A DNA stretch of 64,000 nt from the NCBI RefSeq assembly GCF_004681975.1, contig NZ_SMLK01000001.1, forward strand, positions 62,001 through 126,000, in the 5' to 3' direction. Below the pieces are notes generated by a model, which saw only the letters and a program-made list of their open reading frames with translations, did no database searches and was not told the origin of the DNA. The stretch comes from Ramlibacter humi. Lineage in GTDB: Bacteria > Pseudomonadota > Gammaproteobacteria > Burkholderiales > Burkholderiaceae_C. A program made the translations under genes and the position numbers. How positions within the stretch are numbered: the first letter of the stretch is position 1; the number at the start of each line of letters is the position of its first letter. This document shows positions 7,187 to 13,435 of this stretch, piece after piece.

Positions 7187-7708
7187 ATGGCTGCCATCTT
7201 CGCTTTCAAGTGCTCCTGTTGTGGCAAGGTCCATGAAGGCTCTCCTTCCTACGCCTTCAAGGCGCCCGACCACTATGCTTCCTTGAGCGAAGAGCAGAAG
7301 GCGGCAATGGGGCGCATCAACACCGACCTGTGCACGGTCACTCGTGGCGAGGGCACGGACTACTTCATTCGTACCGTGCTGGAGATTCCCATCCACGGAG
7401 TGGCGGAGCCATTCACCTGGGGTGTCTGGGTATCCCTCTCGGAGAAGAGCTTCAAGCGCTATGTGGAAACCTACGATGAGCCGGTTGAAGGTGACGGGTT
7501 CTTCGGCTGGGTCTGCAACGCGATTCCTTGGTACCCGCCGGCGGAGCCGCTCGCGACCGATGTCGCCGTTCAGCTTGGCGGCAAAAGGCCGCTTCTGTTC
7601 CTCCACCACGGGGGTTCGGATGATCACCCCCTCATCGTCGATCAGAGGCGTGGAATTTCAGTGGCCAAGGCACAAGAGATCGCCGAGTTCTTGCAGCATC
7701 CGGCATGA
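7187..7708 (+). CDS. DUF2199 domain protein
   Basis: 173 residues. The N-terminal zinc-ribbon-like pair CSCCGKVHEG, then YASLSEEQ, INTDLCTVT, DYFIRTVLEIPI, WGVWVSLSE and HPLIVDQRRGIS are in the order expected for the DUF2199 family over its full length. The family is of unknown function and is found in many proteobacteria, often near mobile elements. It appears to be the last gene of the array. A GCCTAGC core and a left attC arm follow 70 bp after the stop, so it was probably part of a cassette that begins at 6974. ATG 7187 has no strong ribosome site. Confidence 0.78.
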   Translation: MAAIFAFKCSCCGKVHEGSPSYAFKAPDHYASLSEEQKAAMGRINTDLCTVTRGEGTDYFIRTVLEIPIHGVAEPFTWGVWVSLSEKSFKRYVETYDEPVEGDGFFGWVCNAIPWYPPAEPLATDVAVQLGGKRPLLFLHHGGSDDHPLIVDQRRGISVAKAQEIAEFLQHPA

Positions 7709-7778
7709 CCTGCCATCAGCACTCAGGGTGCCTCCCTCCCGGCAGGGTAGGCGGAGTACGCATCCCTGCAGCCTCATT

Positions 7779-7830
7779 GCCTAGCAGGCTGGTCGATACG
7801 GACGACGGCGCAAGCCGCGGCGCTGCGCAG
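7779..7830 (+). repeat. last, degenerate attC half site
   Basis: GCCTAGC (7779-7785) followed by AGGCTGGTCGATACGGAC resembles the R'' core and left arm of the other attC sites, and GGCGCAAGCCGC suggests part of a stem. No right arm or GTTRRRY core follows. GCCTAGC is the same one-base variant seen at 4550 and pairs with GTTAGGC at 6973. The rest of 7709-8000 holds nothing else I can identify. Confidence 0.5.
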
Positions 7831-8000
7831 GAAGGTGTGGCGTCGAATTCGGTCTGTTATCGGTTGCGGTGAGAGTTTCTCGCGGCAACAATACGCAGCC
7901 GCAATGCTTATGTGGTGCGCTCGTCCCAGCGTTCGCTGTGGCGCAGCCGCGAGACCGCGGCGCGAGAGGCAGTGGGGCCTGTTTTCACCGGGAGTCTTCC

Positions 8001-8396
8001 ATGCAAATCACCCTCGCCAGCCTCTTCGTCGAAGACCAGGACCGCGCGCTGGCCTTCTACACGGGCATCGTCGGCTTCGAGAAGAAGCACGACATCCCCA
8101 TGGGCACGTTCCGCTGGCTGACGGTCGTTTCGCCGGAAGGCGCGGCGGGCGTGGAGCTGGTGCTGGAGCCGATGGCTTTCCCGCCGGCGCGCACGTTCCA
8201 GAAGGCGCTGTTCGACGCGGACATCCCCGCCACGGCCTTCATGACGAAAGACATCGCGGCCGAGTACGCGCGGCTGAAGGCGCGTGGCGTGAAGTTCCGC
8301 GGCGAGCCCATCGCCATGGGCCCGATCACGGCGGTGATGTTCGAGGACGGCTGCGGCAACCTGGTCAACCTGGTGCAGCCGGCCGGCGGGGCATGA
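8001..8396 (+). CDS. VOC-family (glyoxalase/bleomycin-resistance-like) protein
   Basis: 131 residues, the normal size of a single-module pair of beta-alpha-beta-beta-beta motifs. The opening MQITLASLFVEDQDRALAFY and the end MFEDGCGNLVNLVQPAG are the two metal-site strands of the vicinal oxygen chelate fold, with the final Glu of the metal triad replaced by Asn or Gln near VNLVQ. ATG 8001 follows GGGAGTCTTCC; upstream in-frame starts would read back into the integron tail. Substrate unknown; the metal site may be altered. It is the first ordinary chromosomal gene after the integron. Confidence 0.8.
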   Translation: MQITLASLFVEDQDRALAFYTGIVGFEKKHDIPMGTFRWLTVVSPEGAAGVELVLEPMAFPPARTFQKALFDADIPATAFMTKDIAAEYARLKARGVKFRGEPIAMGPITAVMFEDGCGNLVNLVQPAGGA

Positions 8397-8424
8397 CCGC
8401 GGGGAACGATTTCGACTCGGCCGC

Positions 8425-8538
8425 ATGACCAGCGCCGCTTTCAGCGCACTGATCCTCGGTGCCGTCCTGAGCGCGGCGGCGGCGCTCGCGCACCTGGCGT
8501 GCATCGCGATCGGCGCGGCCATTTGGCAAGTCAGGTGA
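8425..8538 (+). CDS. possible 37-aa single-span membrane peptide
   Basis: ATG 8425 to TGA 8536-8538 encodes MTSAAFSALILGAVLSAAAA and continues as one hydrophobic helix ending in IWQVR. It is preceded only by a weak ribosome site and is squeezed between the VOC gene and the crotonase. It could be a small membrane protein or the truncated start of a longer membrane protein family. Support is only hydrophobicity and an open frame. Confidence 0.3.
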   Translation: MTSAAFSALILGAVLSAAAALAHLACIAIGAAIWQVR

Positions 8539-8546
8539 GCCTCCTC

Positions 8547-9266
8547 ATGACTTCCGTGTCCCCATCGCCCCTGCTGACCGACCTGAACGAAGGCGTCCTG
8601 ACCTTGACGCTGAACCGGCCCGGCAAGCTGAACGCCATCGACAACGACCTCGCGCAGGCGCTGCTGGCCGCGATCGAAGCAGCCGGCGGTAACCGCGACG
8701 TCCGTGCCCTGCGAGTCCGAGGCAACGGCCGGGCGTTCTGCGCCGGCCGCGACGTGGGCGCGGCGCCGACGGAGCGCGACCTGGTGCTCGTGCAGGCCGT
8801 CGCCACGGCACTCGTGCAGTTGGACAAGCCTGTGCTCTTCGCGGTGCACGGCTGGACGATCGGCGCCGGGCTCGAATGGATGCTGGACGCGGACATCGTG
8901 GTGGCGGCCAGCAGCGCGCGCTTCAAGCTGCCGGAAGCGTCGCTGGGCGTCTTCGTCACCGGCGGGCTGAGCGCCACGTTGGCCGCCTATGCGGGCCTCG
9001 GCCGCGCCAAGGCACTCACGCTGCTGGGGGGCGAGTTCACGGCCGGGGAGGCGCGCGCCTGGGGGCTCGTGTGGCAGGTCGTCGCGCCCGAAGAACTCGA
9101 GGCCATTTCGCTGCAGACGGCCAGGCGGCTGGCTTCGCTGCAGCCGGCGGTCGCACGCCAGTTCAAGCGGGTCCTCAACCAGGTAGGCCTGGCGCACTTC
9201 GATCGTGCGATCGAGCTGGAAAACCAGGCGCAGCGGACGCTTGGCGGTGAACCGGGCACGGCATGA
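8547..9266 (+). CDS. enoyl-CoA hydratase/isomerase (crotonase) family protein
   Basis: 239 residues from ATG 8547. The oxyanion-hole motifs (RAFCAGRDVG and HGWTIGAGLEWML) and both glutamates used by hydratases are present: Glu110 and Glu130, 20 residues apart as in rat crotonase 144/164. It should therefore be able to hydrate 2-enoyl-CoA esters in beta-oxidation or a related CoA pathway in the cytosol. An upstream in-frame ATG at 8499 is less likely because it lies inside the preceding short ORF. Slightly shorter than the usual ~257 residues. No neighbouring CoA ligase or dehydrogenase, so the exact pathway is open. Confidence 0.85.
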   Translation: MTSVSPSPLLTDLNEGVLTLTLNRPGKLNAIDNDLAQALLAAIEAAGGNRDVRALRVRGNGRAFCAGRDVGAAPTERDLVLVQAVATALVQLDKPVLFAVHGWTIGAGLEWMLDADIVVAASSARFKLPEASLGVFVTGGLSATLAAYAGLGRAKALTLLGGEFTAGEARAWGLVWQVVAPEELEAISLQTARRLASLQPAVARQFKRVLNQVGLAHFDRAIELENQAQRTLGGEPGTA

Positions 9267-9329
9267 GGTGACGGGGGCCGGCACCGCTGCGTATAGTGGC
9301 ACCGTCGCTGCCATCAGGAGCCGCCGCGC

Positions 9330-9767
9330 ATGTCTTCCGCCATCTACGGCGCTTTCTTCTTCACCGTGGCACTGCTCGTGACCACGGCGTACTTCATCAT
9401 GGGCGGTCTGCCGCTGCTGGTCCTGAAGCACGATGTGCCGCTGGACGCGCGTTTCATCCGCGGATTCTTCAACGTGTACTACGTGGCCGCGTTCTGGGCG
9501 GGGCTGGGCGCTTCGGCCAGCTATGGGCTCTGGGGCCGCCCCGTCTTCGCCGCCGGCACGGCGGCGATAGCGGCGGCCGCGTTCCTGTTGCGGCGGCACC
9601 TGCTGCCCGCGATGCACCGGCTGGGCCTGCGCATCGAGGCGAACGATGAAGGCGCCATCCGGCGTTTCCGCCGCATGCATGTCGCCGCGCTGCTGATCAA
9701 CCTGGCGCTGCTGGTGCTGCTGGTCTGGGGCGTCATCCAGCTGTCGCAGGCGCTGGCCGCGAAGTAA
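9330..9767 (+). CDS. four-helix membrane protein of unknown function
   Basis: 145 residues with four hydrophobic helices (about 5-30, 47-67, 70-87, 117-138). The second loop carries a basic stretch (RRHLLPAMHRLGLRIE), and RRFRRMHVAALL precedes the last helix. This arrangement is common in small DUF membrane proteins of betaproteobacteria; I do not recognise a specific family with confidence. ATG 9330 follows CAGGAGCCGCCGC. It stands alone between the crotonase and a soluble unknown gene. Confidence 0.7.
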   Translation: MSSAIYGAFFFTVALLVTTAYFIMGGLPLLVLKHDVPLDARFIRGFFNVYYVAAFWAGLGASASYGLWGRPVFAAGTAAIAAAAFLLRRHLLPAMHRLGLRIEANDEGAIRRFRRMHVAALLINLALLVLLVWGVIQLSQALAAK

Positions 9768-9846
9768 AGAGCGTTGGCTCAGCAGGCCCCTTCGCCGGGG
9801 ATTGCCCACAATGCGTTTTTGCTTTTCGCTTCGGCAGGAGCGCATC

Positions 9847-10293
9847 GTGACATTGAAAGACATCCCCAACGCCGATCTCATCCGTGCCGTGCTCGACGGC
9901 CAGGTCGTGCAGGTGACGCCGAACGACGACGGCTGGACGGACATGGACCCGGCGGTGGCGGTGGCCACGCTGGTGCGCGGGGCGCCGGGCCTGAAGTTCC
10001 GCCTCAAGCCGCGTTCGCTGGTGCACTGGCTGCCGGTGTACCGCGGCAAGGACGGTGTCGGCGTCGGCAACGTGTACCTGGACCGCAGCCGAATCCCGCG
10101 CGAGCTGCCGGCCGGGCCGGTGGTGAAAGTCATCCGGCTGGAACTGGACGCCGGCACGCTGGAACCGTTGTCCGTCACCGCGGAACCGCTGGAAGGTGAC
10201 GGCAACAAGGCGGCCCGCCCGCCGATGTCCGTGCACGAGAGGGACGCGCAGGCCGTGCAGCGCGTGTTCGACGACCTTCGCGCCGAAGCCTGA
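9847..10293 (+). CDS. conserved hypothetical soluble protein, 148 aa
   Basis: I chose GTG 9847 because CAGGAG lies seven bases upstream; ATG 9811 and 9802 are in frame but lack a site. The product (TLKDIPNADLIRAVLDGQVV, later KFRLKPRSLVHWLPVYRGKD and SVHERDAQAVQRVFDDL) is a soluble alpha/beta protein without signal peptide or known motif. It is not linked to its neighbours by overlap. Function unknown. Confidence 0.6.
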   Translation: MTLKDIPNADLIRAVLDGQVVQVTPNDDGWTDMDPAVAVATLVRGAPGLKFRLKPRSLVHWLPVYRGKDGVGVGNVYLDRSRIPRELPAGPVVKVIRLELDAGTLEPLSVTAEPLEGDGNKAARPPMSVHERDAQAVQRVFDDLRAEA

Positions 10294-10427
10294 CTTTCAC
10301 CATCGTCGTTGGCGAAGCGCTTCACGGCCATCGCCGCGGAGCGCCGATCGTGCGCGATGGCCCGTCCAGCCGATAGCGTCTGCATGGTGGCCGCGTAAGG
10401 TCCCGCCCATTTGCGGCAAGGCGGCTC

Positions 10428-10736
10428 ATGGGCACAGGTCTTTTCATCTTCATTCCGGTCACGGCGGTCGTCCTGGGGCTGTCCGCTGTTTCGATGCTCG
10501 CCACGGCCAGGTGGCAGAAGGTGCTGTTCGGCATCCTGTTCGCGCTGGCTTTCGCGACGCTGCAGCTCTTCGCGTTCGTGCAGTCCTTCGCCATGGTCTA
10601 TTGCGAGAACTGTGCCGGCCGGCCGTTCACCTGGCGCGAATTCGCCGCTTTCGTGATCCTCGTCGCGCCTTTTGTCGTTTCCGTCGCGTTCTGGGCCGCA
10701 GCCGTCTGGTATCGGCGCCACCGTGGCAGGGGCTGA
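10428..10736 (+). CDS. small three-helix membrane protein
   Basis: 102 residues: hydrophobic segments at about 5-25, 30-55 and 69-94, and a short basic tail (YRRHRGRG). A CENC motif (YCENCAGRPF) lies in the loop before the last helix and could form a disulphide or bind metal. I do not recognise the family. The ATG at 10428 is preceded by GGCGGCTC, a weak site. Probably an inner-membrane protein of unknown role. Confidence 0.55.
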   Translation: MGTGLFIFIPVTAVVLGLSAVSMLATARWQKVLFGILFALAFATLQLFAFVQSFAMVYCENCAGRPFTWREFAAFVILVAPFVVSVAFWAAAVWYRRHRGRG

Positions 10737-10779
10737 CCGGAGAAGACAGGCTCCGGCCCCCAGCCGGTACAGTGGTGCG

Positions 10780-11589
10780 ATGAGCACCACCCTGCACCAC
10801 GACCGCGTGCGCGTCACGCTGGGCGGCGACGGCGTCGCCGAAGTCGCGCTGGCGCGCGCCGACAAGATGAACGCGCTGGACCCGGCGATGTTCCACGGCA
10901 TCGTGGGTGCCATCGCGCAGCTGCGCGAAGAGAAGTCGCTGCGCGCCGTGGTGCTGCACGGCGAAGGGCGCGCGTTCTGCGCCGGCCTGGACAAGAGCAG
11001 CTTCGCGGCCATCCTCGGCGGCGACAAGGGCTTCAGCGACCTGATGGCGCGCACGCACGGCCTGGCCAACCATTTCCAGCAGGTCGCATGGGGCTGGCGC
11101 GAGCTGTCGGTGCCCGTCATCGCCGCGGTGCAGGGCGCGGCTTTCGGCGGCGGCCTGCAGGTGGCGCTGGGCGCCGACGTGCGCTATGCGCGGCCCGACG
11201 CGAAGTTCTCCGTGATGGAGATCAAGTGGGGTCTGGTGCCCGACATGTCGGGCGCGGTGTTCCTGGCCGAGCTGGTGCGGCCCGACATGGCGCGCGAACT
11301 CGCGTTCACCGGCCGCATCGTCGAAGGCACGGAAGCGGCGGCCATCGGCCTGGCCACGCGCGTGTGCGAAGACCCGCTGGCCGAAGCGCGAGCTGCAGCG
11401 GCCCGCATCGCGGCCAGCAGCCCCGATGCCATCCGCGCTGGCAAGCGGCTTCTCAACGGTGCTTCGCCCGTGCGGGCCGACGAAGTGCTGCTGGCCGAAT
11501 CGCGCGAGCAGCAGGCGCTGATCGGCAGCCCCAACCAGCTGGAGGCCGTGCAGGCCGGGCTGGAGAACCGCGCCGCGCGGTTCCGCTGA
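10780..11589 (+). CDS. crotonase-family protein resembling dienoyl-CoA isomerase
   Basis: 269 residues from ATG 10780. The fold signatures RAFCAGLDKSSF and GAAFGGGLQVALGADVRY are clear. The hydratase Glu at the first catalytic site is Gln127. Glu147 is kept and Asp155 lies eight residues later (MEIKWGLVPDMSG), the spacing of the Glu/Asp pair in delta3,5-delta2,4-dienoyl-CoA isomerases. The third acidic residue of that enzyme type (an Asp at the 127 position) is missing. It is therefore likely an isomerase-like crotonase rather than a simple hydratase. Cytosolic, acting on acyl-CoA substrates. Family secure, reaction uncertain. Confidence 0.8.
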   Translation: MSTTLHHDRVRVTLGGDGVAEVALARADKMNALDPAMFHGIVGAIAQLREEKSLRAVVLHGEGRAFCAGLDKSSFAAILGGDKGFSDLMARTHGLANHFQQVAWGWRELSVPVIAAVQGAAFGGGLQVALGADVRYARPDAKFSVMEIKWGLVPDMSGAVFLAELVRPDMARELAFTGRIVEGTEAAAIGLATRVCEDPLAEARAAAARIAASSPDAIRAGKRLLNGASPVRADEVLLAESREQQALIGSPNQLEAVQAGLENRAARFR

Positions 11590-11795
11590 CGGCACGGGCG
11601 CCGCGCGGCGGCTGCCCTGCCGTACCAAACGCTACAAAGCCGCGCCAGGCGGCATGGACGGCGCGGCTTGCGCGGAAGAAGCTGTCGGCCGGTCCGCGGT
11701 GCCCACGGCGCCCGGCCGTCGACACCGCACGGCCGCCACCCGCAGGGCGGCCGCCAGGCGGACCCGAGCTGCGGTTTCTTCGAGCGAGGACTTCC

Positions 11796-12068
11796 ATGAA
11801 GCGCTACATGATCGAACGCGACATCCCCGGCGTGGGCCAACTCAAGGGCGCGGAGCTCAAGGGTGCGGCGGCCACTTCCTGCGACGCGCTGGCCGCCCTG
11901 GGCGGCAAGGCTCAGTGGGTACAGTCGTACGTGACGGACGACAAGACCTTCTGCGTGTACATCGCGGAAGACGAGGCCGCTGTGAAGGAGCACGCCAGGC
12001 TCAGCGGTTTCCCCGCGACGCGCATCACCGAGGTGCGCGGCATCATCGACCCGATGACCGCTGCCTGA
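11796..12068 (+). CDS. DUF4242 domain protein
   Basis: 90 residues. The sequence KRYMIERDIPGVGQL, CDALAALGGKAQWVQSYVTD and CVYIAEDEAAVKEHARLSGF is the full-length pattern of the small DUF4242 family (also called nickel-binding SCO4226-like proteins), with dimeric alpha-beta barrel proportions. GCGAGGACTTCC precedes ATG 11796. Function is not established; the conserved histidine and acidic residues suggest metal or small-ligand binding. The ~200 bp between the crotonase and this gene shows no other feature. Confidence 0.82.
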   Translation: MKRYMIERDIPGVGQLKGAELKGAAATSCDALAALGGKAQWVQSYVTDDKTFCVYIAEDEAAVKEHARLSGFPATRITEVRGIIDPMTAA

Positions 12069-12140
12069 GCGGTTGTCGCACGGCGCCATGCGCCGTTGGC
12101 GGACGCGACCGGCGGGCGCGCCCCGCCAGGATGGTCCTCC

Positions 12141-12263
12141 ATGGAAGACGACCTGCTGGAAGCGCTCGCGCATTTCGAACGCGCTGCCCGCCTGGTGCTG
12201 GGCACGACCGCGACCGCCGCGTTGCTCGGCACGCTGCTCGCGCGCCTGTTCGCCGCGGCGTGA
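12141..12263 (+). CDS. possible 40-aa membrane peptide
   Basis: ATG 12141 to TGA 12261-12263. An acidic head (MEDDLLEALAHFERAAR) precedes a single hydrophobic helix (LVLGTTATAALLGTLLARLF). Such an amphipathic head plus one helix is typical of real small membrane proteins. A possible ribosome site (AGGATGG) lies seven bases upstream. Convergent with the following DUF898 gene. No known family. Confidence 0.4.
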   Translation: MEDDLLEALAHFERAARLVLGTTATAALLGTLLARLFAAA

Positions 12264-12272
12264 AACGCCGCT

Positions 12273-13319
12273 TCAACGCGGCGGACCTTCCAGCCCCACC
12301 GTCAACGAATCCAGTTTCATCCGCCACGCCGCCACCGCCGCTTCGCTGCGCGAGCGGCCCAGCGTGAGCAGCGCGCGTGCGGTGGCCGGCGTCCGCAGGC
12401 GCGTGAACGCGGCGGCGTCCAGGCGACATTCGATGCGCGCGAGGCCGCCTACCCGAGCGCCGTCCCACCAGAGCCGGAACATCCGCGCTTCGTGCCATGC
12501 GCGCGCGGGCGTTGAGAGCAGGAAGGCGATCATGGCGGCCACCAGAGGCACGGCGAGGCTCGCCACGTCGTTCGGATCGGCCGGCGTGAGCGCAATCCCC
12601 AGCAGGTGCCGCAGCAAGAGGACGGGTGCGACGGCGGTGACGAGCACGAGCGCCGTGGTCGCCAGCCATTGCCGCAGGTACGGCCCGAAGCCGGTGGGCG
12701 ATCGCACCGCGTGGCCGTCCACCGTGGCGGCGGACACGCGCAGCCGGTGCCACTCGTAGCCTTGCCGCACCAGCAGCGGATACGCCACCAGCGCGACGGC
12801 CGAGATCGGCCACAGCCAGCGCAGGTCCGGCGCCGCGCCTTGCAGCTTCGCCGTAACCCATGGCTGCGCGACGGCCCATGGCAGCCCGAGCGCGAACAAC
12901 GGCCAGCTTGCGCGATAGATCGCCGGCCAAGTTGCCGTGAAGCGAAGGTGCATGCCGCGCCACGACAGCGCGTCGAGGGACCTCGCGGCGGACACCGCCC
13001 ACAGGTACGGCAGCATCAGCACGCCGCCGGCGATCACCAGCGGCATCGGCGGCCCTTCGCCGAATTCACCGGCCACGCGCAGGCCGACGAAGAGCAGCAG
13101 CAACAGCAGCGCGGGCAGGCGCGAGCGGGGCACGTCGGTCCACTGCACCGATGTGCCATCCAGCGCCGTGTTGGACGCGAGATAGCGCGCCTGGCGGCGG
13201 CGGACGACAGGTGTGTACAGACCACCGAGCAGCAGGTTCACCAGCCTGTCGCGGCGCAGGTGGCGGCGAAGGTCTTCGCCGCTGCCGGTGAAGGCGAAGG
13301 TGCTCCGATCTTCGCGCAT
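12273..13319 (-). CDS. DUF898 (YjgN-like) membrane protein
   Basis: 348 residues from ATG 13319. The opening STFAFTGSGEDLRRHLRRDR and VNLLLGGLYTPVVRRRQARY is the DUF898 signature, followed by about six membrane helices (roughly 75-90, 100-120, 150-170, 180-205, 240-260, 275-295) and a soluble tail. Longer in-frame starts up to 13439 would translate a palindromic repeat, so the Met just before REDRSTFAF is chosen. YjgN-type proteins are inner-membrane proteins of unknown function. The gene is convergent with the small ORF upstream. Confidence 0.8.
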   Translation of the reverse strand: MREDRSTFAFTGSGEDLRRHLRRDRLVNLLLGGLYTPVVRRRQARYLASNTALDGTSVQWTDVPRSRLPALLLLLLFVGLRVAGEFGEGPPMPLVIAGGVLMLPYLWAVSAARSLDALSWRGMHLRFTATWPAIYRASWPLFALGLPWAVAQPWVTAKLQGAAPDLRWLWPISAVALVAYPLLVRQGYEWHRLRVSAATVDGHAVRSPTGFGPYLRQWLATTALVLVTAVAPVLLLRHLLGIALTPADPNDVASLAVPLVAAMIAFLLSTPARAWHEARMFRLWWDGARVGGLARIECRLDAAAFTRLRTPATARALLTLGRSRSEAAVAAWRMKLDSLTVGLEGPPR

Positions 13320-13336
13320 GACCCGGTCACCGGAGG

Positions 13337-13420
13337 TGGATGCCGGGTCAAGCCCGGCATGACAAAGCTCGGGGCGCCGTTCCTGCCCCTTGCTGTCATC
13401 CCGGCGAATGCCGGGATCCA
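13337..13420 (+). repeat. pair of REP-like palindromes
   Basis: TGGATGCCGGGTCAAGCCCG (13337 on, to 13363) and the inverted partner GTCATCCCGGCGAATGCCGG (13395 on, to 13420) each fold as a short hairpin and lie in opposite orientation. The same unit recurs at 14884, 17115 and 34658. It fills the 116-bp gap between two minus-strand genes. Confidence 0.75.
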
Positions 13421-13435
13421 CCCCCGGCATTCCGT

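Larger units (their letters stand above)
2215..7830 (+). mobile_element. chromosomal integron: broken intI, attI and a cassette array
   Basis: An integrase on the minus strand (2215-3266) faces away from a run of small plus-strand genes. The genes are separated by attC sites with RYYYAAC/GTTRRRY cores and conserved arms (AGGTCGTTCGAC on the left, GCCGGTCAACTCCAACG on the right). Cassette boundaries fall at G/TT cuts at 3512, 4076, 4633, 5270 and 6187; later junctions are eroded. The cassettes are visibly less GC-rich than the flanks. With the integrase frameshifted and several attC sites half deleted, the array looks old and probably immobile. The 3' limit is put at the last attC-like half site. 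Confidence 0.88.

Noticed and set aside
3500-7830. CRISPR array as an explanation for the regularly spaced repeats
   Set aside because: The repeats are 90-114 bp, imperfectly palindromic and separated by whole genes, as in attC sites; no short direct repeats with uniform spacers occur.
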